A stretch of DNA of 64,000 bases, from positions 62,001-126,000 of the forward strand of contig NZ_JAPOHA010000003.1 in assembly GCF_026672255.1 (NCBI RefSeq), written 5' to 3'. This DNA is from Caproiciproducens galactitolivorans (lineage in GTDB: Bacteria > Bacillota > Clostridia > Oscillospirales > Acutalibacteraceae). Position numbers and translations under genes: made by a program. This document shows, one piece after another, positions 42,145-50,787 of the stretch. A model generated the notes under the pieces. It searched no databases, was not told the DNA's origin, and saw only the letters and a list, made by a program, of their open reading frames with translations. How positions within the stretch are numbered: position 1 is the first letter of the stretch; every line of letters begins with the position of its first letter.

Positions 42145-43302
42145 GTGCAGGAACGGAACCGGGAGCAAATGGAAAACGCCGCTTTCCTTGTTGTTATTAC
42201 AGGGGTTGCCATGCTCGTTCGCCTGTCGCTGTTTCCGTTCGAGTCGGGTGATTATCACCAGTTCCTGCGGGACTGGTACGCCGCGCTGAAAAGCAACGGC
42301 GGCTTTGCGGCTGTCGGCATGAATATCGGCGACTACATGCCCACCTATCTGTATCTTCTGGCCGGTATGACCTATCTTCCGATTTCCGATCTGGCGGCAA
42401 TCAAGCTGATTTCCAGTATCGCCGATATTTTTCTCGCGTATTTCGTGATGAAGATCGTCAACCTGCGTTTCGAACAGAATACGTACGGCACGGTCGCCTA
42501 TGCCGTCGTCCTGTTCCTTCCGAGCGTGGTGCTGAATTCTGCGGCGTGGGGGCAGTGCGACGCCATCTTCACCGCCGCGCTGGTTGCCTGCGTGTATTTT
42601 CTCATGACGGAACGAAAAGCCTGTGCCGTTACGGCGTTTGCCGTATCCTTTGTGTTTAAATTGCAGGCGGTGTTTCTGGCTCCGTTTCTGCTTCTGCTTC
42701 TTTTGAAACGGCAGATCCGGCTAAGGACTTTTGGTATCGTTCCGCTGGTTTACGGGATTGCCATTCTTCCGGCGGCATTGTGCGGGCGCAGCCTGCGGGA
42801 ACTGTTTACCGTCTATTTTTCGCTGTCGGGAAAGTATAAAATGATCTCCATGTTCCTGCCGAACCTGTACACCTGGTTCCCGGAGGATACGCCGGACTAT
42901 ATCGGTACCGCGGCGGTGTTTTTCGCCGGGGGGCTGGTGCTGCTTTCCCTGTTCATCCTTTATAAAAAACAGTTTGTGTTTACGGATGAAATCCTGCTTA
43001 CACTTGCGTTGTTTTATGCGTTATTTGTGCCGTTTGTCCTGCCGCATATGCATGAACGGTATTTTTATCCGGCGGATATCCTGTCGGTTGTTTACAGCTT
43101 TTACTTCCCGAAAAAATTCTATATCCCGGTGTTAACGGTATTGAGTTCCACCTACGCGGTGTGCCATAATCTTTTTAACACGGATTTTTTGAACGTACAG
43201 ATTCTGTCCCTTATCATGCTGTTTGTGGTAGTCGGGGTCGCAAGGCATCTGTACCGGCAGATTGAAGCGGAGGAGGCGAGGGTTCTGCATGTGCGGGTTT
43301 GA
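42145..43302 (+). CDS. Polytopic membrane glycosyltransferase-like protein (GT-C fold)
   Basis: A 385-residue protein with about nine membrane helices. The first extracytoplasmic loop carries ESGDYHQFLRDWY near residue 33, an acidic motif typical of GT-C mannosyl- and related transferases that use lipid-linked sugars; NSAAWGQCDAIF near 130 and PHMHERYFYP near 300 also fit that superfamily. Substrate unknown. It starts with GTG 42145, preceded by GGTGGG, two bases after rlmA. Its end overlaps rimI by 14 bp. The combination with rlmA and rimI looks like operon packing rather than shared function. Confidence 0.82.
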   Translation: MQERNREQMENAAFLVVITGVAMLVRLSLFPFESGDYHQFLRDWYAALKSNGGFAAVGMNIGDYMPTYLYLLAGMTYLPISDLAAIKLISSIADIFLAYFVMKIVNLRFEQNTYGTVAYAVVLFLPSVVLNSAAWGQCDAIFTAALVACVYFLMTERKACAVTAFAVSFVFKLQAVFLAPFLLLLLLKRQIRLRTFGIVPLVYGIAILPAALCGRSLRELFTVYFSLSGKYKMISMFLPNLYTWFPEDTPDYIGTAAVFFAGGLVLLSLFILYKKQFVFTDEILLTLALFYALFVPFVLPHMHERYFYPADILSVVYSFYFPKKFYIPVLTVLSSTYAVCHNLFNTDFLNVQILSLIMLFVVVGVARHLYRQIEAEEARVLHVRV

Positions 43303-43747
43303 AATTGTACCCATGAAGGAGGAGCACCTCGACGCGCTTGTCCGCATCGACGCGCTGTGCTTTTCCGAACCGTGGACGCGCGACGGGCTTCGGGCGGAGC
43401 TTTCGAGCGATACCGCGTGCTATGCCGTCGCCCTTCTGGACGGGAACCCCGTCGGCTGTGCCGGAATGCAGTGCGTCTGCGGGGAATGCTATATCGATAA
43501 GGTCTGCGTTCATCCGGAGAACCGCAGGAAGGGCGCGGCGCAGGCGCTGGTTCGCTCGTTAATGGAGTATGCCGTGAAAAACAATGCGGCGTTTATCACC
43601 CTGGAAGTGCGGCAGGGGAACGCCCCCGCCGTTGCGCTCTACCAAAAGCTCGGCTTTGCCCCGGTTGGAGTCCGGAAAAAGTTTTATGCCCATCCGGCGG
43701 AGGACGCCGTTTTGATGACAAAGTACTTTAAACAGGAAAACAAATGA
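43289..43747 (+). CDS. rimI: Ribosomal-protein-alanine N-acetyltransferase (RimI)
   Basis: A GNAT enzyme of 152 residues that acetylates the N-terminal alanine of ribosomal protein S18. The acetyl-CoA site is the P-loop-like VHPENRRKGAAQAL near residue 75, followed by LEVRQGNAPAVALYQKLGF. I start it at ATG 43289, behind GGAGGAGG, so it overlaps the upstream gene. It precedes tsaD, as in many Firmicutes, where tsaE and tsaB usually come first; those two are not adjacent here. Confidence 0.9.
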   Translation: MCGFEIVPMKEEHLDALVRIDALCFSEPWTRDGLRAELSSDTACYAVALLDGNPVGCAGMQCVCGECYIDKVCVHPENRRKGAAQALVRSLMEYAVKNNAAFITLEVRQGNAPAVALYQKLGFAPVGVRKKFYAHPAEDAVLMTKYFKQENK

Positions 43748-43809
43748 AAAACGTTTGCGGCACTGCCGTTTTCATACATAGACTAATCAAGTAAGGGGAA
43801 AATAAAATT

Positions 43810-44823
43810 ATGCGGATATTAGCACTGGAAAGCTCCTGCGATGAAACCGCCGCCGCGGTGGTTGAGGATGGGAGGAAGGTTTTATCGTCTGTCGTTGCCT
43901 CTCAGGTGGAGGAGCACCGGCTTTACGGCGGCGTTGTGCCGGAAATTGCTTCCCGCCGCCACTGCGAAGCCGTTGTGGGCGTTACGCAGAAGGCGCTGGA
44001 CGACGCGGGGCTTACGCTCCAGGAAGTCGACGCGATCGCCGTGACCTACGCGCCCGGGCTGATCGGGGCGCTTCTGGTCGGCGTGAATTTTGCAAAGGGG
44101 CTTGCCCTTTCCTCCGGGAAGCCGCTTATTCCGGTGCATCACCTCCGTTCGCATATCGCCGCGAATTATCTTACCTCGCCGGAGCTGGAACCTCCGTTTT
44201 TATGCCTGATTGTTTCCGGCGGACACAGCCATATTGTACAGGTTCGGGATTACACCGACCTGCATGTGCTCGGCCGCACGCGCGACGACGCGGCGGGCGA
44301 AGCCTTCGACAAGGCCGCGCGCGCCATGGGCATGCCGTATCCGGGCGGCGTGGAAATGGACAAGAGGGCGCAGAACGGGAATCCGGAAGCATTCAGGCTG
44401 CCGCATCCCACGGTGGACGGCGCGCCGTACGATTTCAGCTTTTCCGGGCTGAAAACCGCCGTCATCAATTTAATCCACAACGCGGAGCAGAAGGGACAAA
44501 CGCTTCCCCTGGAGGATCTGGCGGCTTCCTTCCGCAAAGCGGTGGTCGATTGCCTCACGAAAAACTTTGTAAAAGCCGCGCAGGATACCGGCAGCAAAAA
44601 GCTCGTGATTGCGGGCGGCGTGTCGGCAAACTCGCTGCTCAGAAGCCGACTTCAGGAGGAATGCAGGAATAGGGGCTGGAAATTTTATATGCCGGAGCTG
44701 AAGCTGTGCGGAGACAACGCGGCCATGGTTGGCGCTCAGGGGTATTACGAGTATATTTCCGGGAATGTCGCAGGATATGATTTAAACGCCTGCGCCGAGA
44801 TGGCTGTGGACCAAAATCGATGA
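43810..44823 (+). CDS. tsaD: tRNA N6-adenosine threonylcarbamoyltransferase TsaD
   Basis: Transfers threonylcarbamoyl to A37 of ANN-decoding tRNAs, together with TsaB and TsaE, which are not in this window. The 337-residue protein has the ASKHA fold: LALESSCDETAAAVV at the start, metal ligands in VPVHHLRSHIAANY (near residue 109), VSGGHSHIVQV and the C-terminal VIAGGVSANSLLR. The start follows AAGGGGAAAATAAAAT. It is 62 bp after rimI and probably ends the polA transcript, since a new promoter follows. Confidence 0.95.
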   Translation: MRILALESSCDETAAAVVEDGRKVLSSVVASQVEEHRLYGGVVPEIASRRHCEAVVGVTQKALDDAGLTLQEVDAIAVTYAPGLIGALLVGVNFAKGLALSSGKPLIPVHHLRSHIAANYLTSPELEPPFLCLIVSGGHSHIVQVRDYTDLHVLGRTRDDAAGEAFDKAARAMGMPYPGGVEMDKRAQNGNPEAFRLPHPTVDGAPYDFSFSGLKTAVINLIHNAEQKGQTLPLEDLAASFRKAVVDCLTKNFVKAAQDTGSKKLVIAGGVSANSLLRSRLQEECRNRGWKFYMPELKLCGDNAAMVGAQGYYEYISGNVAGYDLNACAEMAVDQNR

Positions 44824-44892
44824 AATGCAGGATTTAAATAGAAATTATTCATAGATTTTGCTATTTTTTTAACAATTTAATGATTTTGGTAA

Positions 44893-44921
44893 TTGATTAA
44901 AATGAAGTTATGTATTATAAT
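44893..44921 (+). promoter_or_regulatory. Predicted sigma-A promoter of pckG
   Basis: TTGATT and TATAAT are exactly 17 bp apart, with a leader of about 45 bases before ATG 44974. Confidence 0.62.
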
Positions 44922-44973
44922 TAGACCCAAATCCTTAAAATCAAGGTCATTGGACCGGAAGGAGAAATGAGTC

Positions 44974-46737
44974 ATGACAAGCAATAAGTCTGTACTGAAC
45001 TGGATTGAAGAAATGAAGACGCTGGTCTGTCCGGATAAGCTGGTCTGGATAGACGGCTCCGAGGAGCAGCTCGAAGCTCTGCGCGCGGAGGCCTGCTCAA
45101 CGGGGGAAATGATTAAGCTGAATCAGGAGAAGCTCCCCGGCTGCTACCTGCACCGCACCGCCGTAAACGACGTTGCGCGCGTGGAGGACAGAACCTTTAT
45201 CTGTTCCCGCAAGGAAGAGGACGCCGGCCCCACCAACCACTGGAAAGACCCCAAAGAAGCCTATAAAATGCTTTACGACATCGCAAGAGGCAGCTATAAG
45301 GGCCGCACCATGTATGTTATTCCGTATTCCATGGGCCCGATCGGCTCCCCTCTCGCAAAAATCGGCGTTGAACTGACCGACTCCATTTATGTTGTTCTGA
45401 ACATGAGCATTATGGCTCGTGTCGGCCAGAAGGTATGGGATACCCTCGGCGACAGCAACGACTGGGTACGCGGCCTGCACTGCAAGTGCGACATTGACGC
45501 GGAGAAGAGATATATTTGCCACTTCCCGGAGGACAATACCATTATTTCCGTAAACTCCGGCTACGGCGGAAATGTTCTGCTCGGCAAGAAATGCTTTGCA
45601 CTGCGCATCGCTTCCTACCTTGGCAAGAACGAAGGCTGGATGGCCGAGCATATGCTGATTCTCGGCATTGAGAATCCGATGGGTGAAATCAAGTACGTTG
45701 CCGCTGCGTTCCCGTCTGCCTGCGGCAAGACAAACCTCGCCATGCTGATTCCGCCGGAAGGCTACCGCAAGAAGGGCTACAAGATCTGGACCGTCGGCGA
45801 CGATATCGCCTGGATGCGCCAGGGTAAGGACGGCAGATTGTACGCGATCAATCCGGAAAACGGATTCTTCGGCGTTGCGCCGGGTACGAATGAGAAATCC
45901 AACCCGAACGCACTTGCCACCACAAAGAGCGGCACGATCTTCACCAACGTTGCTCAGAATCTGGACGACAACACCGTTTGGTGGGAAGGCCTCGACAAGA
46001 ACCCGCCGAAGAACGCAGTGAACTGGAAGGGCGAGCCCTGGGACGGCACCACTTCCGACCAGAAGGGCGCTCATCCGAACAGCCGCTTCACCGCTCCTGC
46101 GAAGAACTGCCCCTGCATCAGCCCTGAATTCGACAAGGGCGCCGGCGTTCCGATTTCCGCCATTATCTTCGGCGGCCGCCGCGCACAGACCACCCCGCTG
46201 GTTTATCAGTCCCGCGACTGGAACAACGGTGTGTTTGTCGGTTCCATCATGGCTTCCGAGACAACAGCAGCCGCAGCCGGCGCAGTCGGCGTAGTACGCC
46301 GCGACCCGATGGCTATGCTTCCTTTCTGCGGCTACCATATGGGCGACTATTTCAAACACTGGATTGAAATGGGCGAGAAGCTCGGCGCAAACGCTCCGAA
46401 GATCTTCAACGTAAACTGGTTCCGTCTTGACGACGAAGGCCACTTCATTTGGCCGGGCTTCGGCGACAACCTCCGTGTTCTCGAATGGATCATCCATCGC
46501 TGCGAGGGCAAGGCCGATGCAGTCGAGACCCCGATCGGCTATGTTCCGAAGGCGGAAGATATCAATCTGGAAGGCCTTGACTTCAGCCTCGACACGCTCA
46601 AGGGTATCCTTGAAGTCAACAAAGATCAGTGGACAAAAGAAGCGGACGGCATTGAGGAGTTCTATAAGAAGTTTGGCGACAAACTCCCGAAGGAACTGCG
46701 CGGCCAGCTCGATCTTTTGAAGAAGAACCTGAAATAA
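44974..46737 (+). CDS. pckG: Phosphoenolpyruvate carboxykinase (GTP)
   Basis: Interconverts oxaloacetate and GTP with phosphoenolpyruvate, CO2 and GDP; in fermenters it can run toward oxaloacetate. The 587-residue length and sequence are of the GTP type: the kinase-1a loop FPSACGKTN near residue 247, the R-loop region VEDRTFICSR near 71 and GGRRAQTTPLVYQS near 404. Codon choice is strongly biased, as in nifJ, which suggests high expression. The ribosome binding site AAGGAG is good. A terminator follows, so it is a single-gene unit. Confidence 0.96.
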   Translation: MTSNKSVLNWIEEMKTLVCPDKLVWIDGSEEQLEALRAEACSTGEMIKLNQEKLPGCYLHRTAVNDVARVEDRTFICSRKEEDAGPTNHWKDPKEAYKMLYDIARGSYKGRTMYVIPYSMGPIGSPLAKIGVELTDSIYVVLNMSIMARVGQKVWDTLGDSNDWVRGLHCKCDIDAEKRYICHFPEDNTIISVNSGYGGNVLLGKKCFALRIASYLGKNEGWMAEHMLILGIENPMGEIKYVAAAFPSACGKTNLAMLIPPEGYRKKGYKIWTVGDDIAWMRQGKDGRLYAINPENGFFGVAPGTNEKSNPNALATTKSGTIFTNVAQNLDDNTVWWEGLDKNPPKNAVNWKGEPWDGTTSDQKGAHPNSRFTAPAKNCPCISPEFDKGAGVPISAIIFGGRRAQTTPLVYQSRDWNNGVFVGSIMASETTAAAAGAVGVVRRDPMAMLPFCGYHMGDYFKHWIEMGEKLGANAPKIFNVNWFRLDDEGHFIWPGFGDNLRVLEWIIHRCEGKADAVETPIGYVPKAEDINLEGLDFSLDTLKGILEVNKDQWTKEADGIEEFYKKFGDKLPKELRGQLDLLKKNLK

Positions 46738-46745
46738 GACCTTTT

Positions 46746-46776
46746 GCGGCGGCTTCAAACGAAGCTGCCGCTTTCT
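46746..46776 (+). terminator. Terminator of pckG
   Basis: GCGGCGGCTTC pairs with GAAGCTGCCGC around a four-base loop, followed by TTTCTT. Confidence 0.85.
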
Positions 46777-46777
46777 T

Positions 46778-47013
46778 AATTATATGGAATACCACCGGCG
46801 GCGCCGGTGAAACCGGAAATGCTTTTGCCGCGCCCGATCTTGCTTTTTGGGGAAATCAGTGCCGGAACAAAACGAAAAAGAAGAATCCCTTTCTTTATGG
46901 TCTTTTTCAGCAAAATGCGATCAGGCCCGATGTTTTTGCAACAAAATGACGGTTGTCTTTCAAAAAGTATGAATAAATTGTTTCCAAATGAAAAAGTTTG
47001 TGTAAATATCACA
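46778..47013. other. Intergenic stretch between pckG and the purine permease gene
   Basis: This part of a 368-base gap contains no convincing gene. Short open frames on both strands lack ribosome binding sites and read as chance. A small hairpin (CACCGGC/GCCGGTG, 46793-46809) is present. No purine riboswitch core was found. Confidence 0.6.
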
Positions 47014-47042
47014 TTGCGGGATTTTGCACAATTCACTATACT
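47014..47042 (+). promoter_or_regulatory. Predicted sigma-A promoter of the purine permease gene
   Basis: TTGCGG and TATACT are 17 bp apart. A hairpin (CCCGGCAA/TTGTCGGG, 47060-47079) would lie near the 5' end of the transcript, where it may protect the mRNA. Confidence 0.6.
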
Positions 47043-47105
47043 ATTATTATAAAGTAAAACCCGGCAAAAGCTTGTCGGGCAATTTTCATTTTAGGAGGAG
47101 ACAAA

Positions 47106-48551
47106 ATGGCAGACAGTTCAGAGACAGCTTACCATCCGAAGGGTGATTTCTTCAACTTAAAAGGAAACCACACGGATGTAAAAACAGAAGTCGGCGCCGG
47201 AATAACGACTTTCTTTGCAATGGCTTACATTATTATTGTCAATCCGAACATGCTTTCACAAACAGGCATGAAATGGGGCGCGGTATTCCTTGCGACGATT
47301 ATTGCTTCCGTAATCGGCACCCTGGTTATGGGCCTGTTTGCAAATGTTCCTTACGCGCAGGCTCCCGGCATGGGTTTGAACGCGTTCTTTGTATTTACCG
47401 TATGCTTCGGTCTTCATTATAAATGGCAGGAAGCGCTGGCGATGGTTTTCATCTGCGGCCTTCTCAATATTGCCATTACGGTGACCAAAGTGCGGAAACT
47501 GATAATTAAATCCATTCCGGAAAGTCTCCAGAACGCCATCGGCGGCGGCATCGGTATTTTCATTGCCTATATCGGCGTGAAAAATGCCGGTCTGATTAAT
47601 TTCACCAGCGATCCGGGCACCTACACCCTGCTCCCCAGCAAGACCGTTATTGCTTCGAGCGCAGCGGTTCCGTCAATCGTAAAGCTGAATTCACCGGTTG
47701 TTTTGCTCGCGTTATTCGGCCTTGCCCTTACGATCATCCTTCTCGTCAGGAATGTAAAGGGCGCGATTATTATCAGTATTGCGGCAACAACGCTTCTCGG
47801 GATTCCGTTCGGTATTACCACGGTTGCAAATACCATGAGCTTCAGCCAGGCCTGCTCTGAGCTTCCGGAAACCTTCCTTGCCGCGTTCGGCAATCCCGGC
47901 ATGGGTTCCCTTTTCACCGACCCGGCAAAAATTCCGCTTGTTTTAATGACGATTTTTGCCTTCAGTCTTTCCGATACTTTTGATACGATCGGAACCTTCA
48001 TCGGCACCGGCCGCAAGGCGGGTATCTTCAGCGCGGAAGACCAGAAAGCGCTGGAAACCGGCGACGGCTTTAAATCCAAGATGGACAAGGCTCTGTTTGC
48101 CGACGCAACGGCGACCTCCATCGGCGCGATTTTCGGTACCTCCAACACAACCACCTATGTGGAAAGCGCGGCGGGCATCGGCTACGGCGGACGCACCGGC
48201 CTTACCAGCGTGGTTGTTGCGGCGCTGTTCGTCATCAGCGCGTTCTTCACCCCGATTGTCAGCGTCGTTCCGTCCGCGGCAACCGCTCCGGTTCTGATTG
48301 TCGTCGGTATTATGATGCTCAGCTCGTTTAAAGAGATCGAATGGGATAAACTCGAAGAGGCGATTCCGGCTTTCTTCGCAAGTATTTTTATGGCGTTCTG
48401 CTACAGCATTTCCTACGGCATTGCCGCCGGATTTACGGTTTACTGCATCGTAAAAACTTTCCGCGGAAAAGCCAAGGAAATTCACCCGATTCTCTGGGTG
48501 GCAACCGGCCTGTTTATTCTGAATTTTGTTATTTTGGCTATTATTTCCTGA
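47106..48551 (+). CDS. NCS2/AzgA-type purine permease (adenine/guanine/hypoxanthine)
   Basis: A 481-residue proton-linked transporter with about 12-14 membrane helices. The family signatures are TTFFAMAYIIIVNP near residue 34, APGMGLNAFFVFTV near 82 and TDTFDTIGTFIGT-like segment SDTFDTIGTFIGTGRKAG near 289, followed by FGTSNTTTYVESAAGIGYGGRTGL. Length and signatures fit the AzgA group rather than uracil/xanthine UraA types. The start follows AGGAGGAG. It stands alone, with a promoter and a terminator. Confidence 0.92.
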   Translation: MADSSETAYHPKGDFFNLKGNHTDVKTEVGAGITTFFAMAYIIIVNPNMLSQTGMKWGAVFLATIIASVIGTLVMGLFANVPYAQAPGMGLNAFFVFTVCFGLHYKWQEALAMVFICGLLNIAITVTKVRKLIIKSIPESLQNAIGGGIGIFIAYIGVKNAGLINFTSDPGTYTLLPSKTVIASSAAVPSIVKLNSPVVLLALFGLALTIILLVRNVKGAIIISIAATTLLGIPFGITTVANTMSFSQACSELPETFLAAFGNPGMGSLFTDPAKIPLVLMTIFAFSLSDTFDTIGTFIGTGRKAGIFSAEDQKALETGDGFKSKMDKALFADATATSIGAIFGTSNTTTYVESAAGIGYGGRTGLTSVVVAALFVISAFFTPIVSVVPSAATAPVLIVVGIMMLSSFKEIEWDKLEEAIPAFFASIFMAFCYSISYGIAAGFTVYCIVKTFRGKAKEIHPILWVATGLFILNFVILAIIS

Positions 48552-48608
48552 TTTGTTCATCCTGTATTCTTCCTGCGGTCCGGCGCGGACTGTGAAGCGT
48601 ATTGCAGA

Positions 48609-48642
48609 TAAAAGCTCCGCATTTTTGTGCGGAGCTTTTTCC
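48609..48642 (+). terminator. Terminator of the purine permease gene
   Basis: AAAAGCTCCGCA pairs with TGCGGAGCTTTTT around a six-base loop; T-run present. Confidence 0.88.
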
Positions 48643-48756
48643 TTTATAATTGTATTGTTCTGTGTTATAATTTAGCCAAACTCTTTTCATACTTTGTCCT
48701 ATGCCGGTAAAATTCTCCCTGCGTTTACAGCAAGCCTTCTTCTGAGCGGTGATTCC

Positions 48757-48822
48757 ATGATCGCGCGGTTGAGCAGGGGGGGTGAGGCGGCCGGAATAAG
48801 GAGTATGAACCATATTTTTTGA
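48757..48822 (+). CDS. Possible 21-codon minicistron before rsmE
   Basis: ATG 48757 opens a frame of 21 residues that ends in TGA within the rsmE ribosome binding site (TTTTTTGAGGTG). A GAGCGGTG lies five bases before the ATG. If translated, it would couple to rsmE, but a chance frame is equally likely. Confidence 0.2.
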   Translation: MIARLSRGGEAAGIRSMNHIF

Positions 48823-48831
48823 GGTGAAGTC

Positions 48832-49554
48832 ATGCCAAGATTTTTTATCAATTATGTCCCGGAGGAAATCGCAGTGATTACCGGGGACGACGCACGCCAT
48901 ATTTCCCGTTCCCTGCGCATGCAGCCGGGAGAAAGTGTCGTTCTCTGCGACAGCATCGGTACGGATTACAACGGGAGGATTGAAAGAATTGCGGATGACA
49001 GCGTTGAAGTGCACATTCTGGAATTCTGCAAAAGCGTTGCGGAGCCGAGCGTGCAGGTTACGGTGTATCAGGGGCTTCCCAAAGCGGAAAAAATGGACAG
49101 CATTGTGCAAAAGGCGGTAGAAACCGGAGCGGTAAAAATCGTACCCGTTCTGACTTCCCGCTGTGTTTCGAAGCCGGACGAAAAGGCGGCGGCGAAAAAA
49201 GCGGCGCGCTGGCAGAAGATTGCGCTGGAAGCCGCAAAACAGAGCGGCAGGGGGATTATCCCGCAGATCGGCCCGCTCACCGGCTTTAGGGAAGCGGTAA
49301 AGCAGGCCGCGCAGGGCGGGGAGGTTATCCTGTTTTTCGAGGGCGGCGGAAAAAGCATTGCGGAGCTTGTCGGCCGCGAAACGCGGGAGCTGGCCGTTTT
49401 CATCGGGCCGGAGGGCGGCTTTGAACAGGCGGAAGTTGATTTCGCCGTACAGAACGGAGCGGAAATCGGAACACTGGGCGCGCGGATTCTTCGCACGGAA
49501 ACCGCGCCGATAGCGGCGCTTGCCGCCATCATGCTCGCATCCGGAAATATGTAG
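48832..49554 (+). CDS. rsmE: 16S rRNA uridine-1498 N3-methyltransferase
   Basis: A SPOUT-class methyltransferase that methylates U1498 of 16S rRNA. The 240-residue protein has an N-terminal PUA-like domain (ITGDDARHISRSLRM) and the SPOUT knot with FIGPEGGFEQAEV near residue 185 and LGARILRTETAP near 215. The ribosome binding site is GAGGTG. It heads a three-gene cluster with an MmcQ/YjbR protein and a FabG-type reductase; spacing is 9 and 22 bp. Confidence 0.94.
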   Translation: MPRFFINYVPEEIAVITGDDARHISRSLRMQPGESVVLCDSIGTDYNGRIERIADDSVEVHILEFCKSVAEPSVQVTVYQGLPKAEKMDSIVQKAVETGAVKIVPVLTSRCVSKPDEKAAAKKAARWQKIALEAAKQSGRGIIPQIGPLTGFREAVKQAAQGGEVILFFEGGGKSIAELVGRETRELAVFIGPEGGFEQAEVDFAVQNGAEIGTLGARILRTETAPIAALAAIMLASGNM

Positions 49555-49563
49555 GAGGAACGT

Positions 49564-49920
49564 ATGAAATACGATTGGACAGACGCGTACTGCCTTGCAA
49601 AGGCTGGCGCGGAAAAAGATTTTAAGCTGGAATGGAACGCAACCCGCTATAGCATCCGGGGAAAGATGTTCGCCATGCAGGGCGGCGACAAAGAAGGCAA
49701 AGCGATTCTGACAATCAAGCTGGAACCCTCTTTCGGCGCGTTTCTGCGCAGCCAGTACAAAGACATTGTGCCGGGGTATTATATGAATAAGGAGCACTGG
49801 AATTCGCTGTATCTGGACGGGGACGTACCGGACGAAGTCGTCCGCGAAATGCTCGACCAGGCGCACCGGTTAGTGCTGGAATCGCTCAGCAAAAAGGTGC
49901 AGAAGGAAATTTGTTCTTAA
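49564..49920 (+). CDS. MmcQ/YjbR-family protein
   Basis: A 118-residue cytosolic protein with the double-wing YjbR fold: a DFKLEWNATRYSIRGKMFAM segment at the front and GYYMNKEHWNSLYLDG near residue 76, followed by a closing helix. Relatives occur widely; the fold suggests DNA or protein binding, but the role is unknown. The start follows AGGAGG eight bases after the rsmE stop. It is probably co-translated with its neighbours. Confidence 0.88.
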   Translation: MKYDWTDAYCLAKAGAEKDFKLEWNATRYSIRGKMFAMQGGDKEGKAILTIKLEPSFGAFLRSQYKDIVPGYYMNKEHWNSLYLDGDVPDEVVREMLDQAHRLVLESLSKKVQKEICS

Positions 49921-49942
49921 TGCGTGAGAATCGAGGAGAATT

Positions 49943-50665
49943 ATGCAGACGGCTTTAGTTACCGGGGCGTCCCGCGGCATTGGCAGAGCCATTGCGCGAA
50001 AGCTTGCCGAAGACGGTTTTCGGGTCATTGTAAATTATTATGCCTCCGAAAAAGAGGCAAAAAGCTTAATAAATGAGTTAAATAATACTTTTAGTATAGA
50101 ATGTGTCGCATTGCAGGCGGATGTGTCGGACCGGTCGCAGGTGGAAGCGATGTTTGACGAAGCCGGCGGGGTGGATGTGCTGGTAAACAACGCGGGCATT
50201 GCCCAGCAGAAGCTGTTTACCGACCTGACCGAACACGACTGGGACAGGATGTTCGACATAGACGTAAAAGGAATGTTCCATTGCTGCCAGTGCGCGCTTC
50301 CCTATATGATTCATCAGAAGCATGGAAAAATTATTAATATTTCGTCGATGTGGGGGCAGGTCGGCGCTTCCTGCGAGGTGCACTATTCCGCGGCGAAAGC
50401 GGCGGTAATCGGCCTTACGAAAGCGCTGGCAAAGGAGCTTGGCCCGTCCGGCATACAGGTAAACTGCGTTGCGCCGGGGGTCATCCAAACGGATATGAAC
50501 GCTTCCCTCGATGAAGATACCGTAAAAGAGCTGAAAGAGGAAACGCCGCTGGGGGCAATCGGCACGCCGGAGGACATTGCCGATACCGTTCGCTTTTTAG
50601 CGGGGGAACAGGCGGGCTTTATTACCGGGCAGGTTTTAGGCGTGAACGGCGGAATGATTATTTAA
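49943..50665 (+). CDS. fabG: Short-chain dehydrogenase, FabG-like (3-oxoacyl-ACP reductase)
   Basis: An NAD(P)H-dependent oxidoreductase of 240 residues. The nucleotide motif TGASRGIGRAI is near residue 7, NNAGIA near 85, the catalytic Ser in INISSMWG, and YSAAKAAV (Tyr/Lys) near 153. GITGQVLGVNGGM ends the protein as in FabG. There are no other fatty-acid synthesis genes here, so it may serve another ketone substrate. The start follows GAGGAG. It ends the rsmE cluster. Confidence 0.87.
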   Translation: MQTALVTGASRGIGRAIARKLAEDGFRVIVNYYASEKEAKSLINELNNTFSIECVALQADVSDRSQVEAMFDEAGGVDVLVNNAGIAQQKLFTDLTEHDWDRMFDIDVKGMFHCCQCALPYMIHQKHGKIINISSMWGQVGASCEVHYSAAKAAVIGLTKALAKELGPSGIQVNCVAPGVIQTDMNASLDEDTVKELKEETPLGAIGTPEDIADTVRFLAGEQAGFITGQVLGVNGGMII

Positions 50666-50724
50666 CCAATCTTGGTTAAGAAGTTAACAGTTTCATCATA
50701 AGAATTACAATGCTGTCAGAATCA

Positions 50725-50752
50725 TAGACATTTTTTCTTTCCTCATTATAAT
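50725..50752 (+). promoter_or_regulatory. Predicted sigma-A promoter for the DUF3298-like lipoprotein gene
   Basis: TAGACA and TATAAT are 16 bp apart, about 35 bp before ATG 50788. Confidence 0.5.
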
Positions 50753-50787
50753 AAATATAGTTAACAGGAAATGAAAGGAAGAATCGT

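Noticed and set aside
45097-46758. Long open frame (553 codons) antisense to pckG
   Set aside because: It mirrors a well-supported gene with strong codon bias; such frames arise in GC-rich coding DNA. No ribosome binding site, no recognisable domain.
46776-47052. Short frames on both strands between pckG and the purine permease
   Set aside because: They overlap a hairpin and promoter region, lack ribosome binding sites and resemble no protein.
46778-47105. Purine riboswitch upstream of the permease gene
   Set aside because: The conserved core elements of the purine aptamer could not be found.
48541-49866. 441-codon leftward frame across rsmE and yjbR
   Set aside because: Overlaps two clear genes on the other strand and runs through a terminator; composition is unlike a protein.
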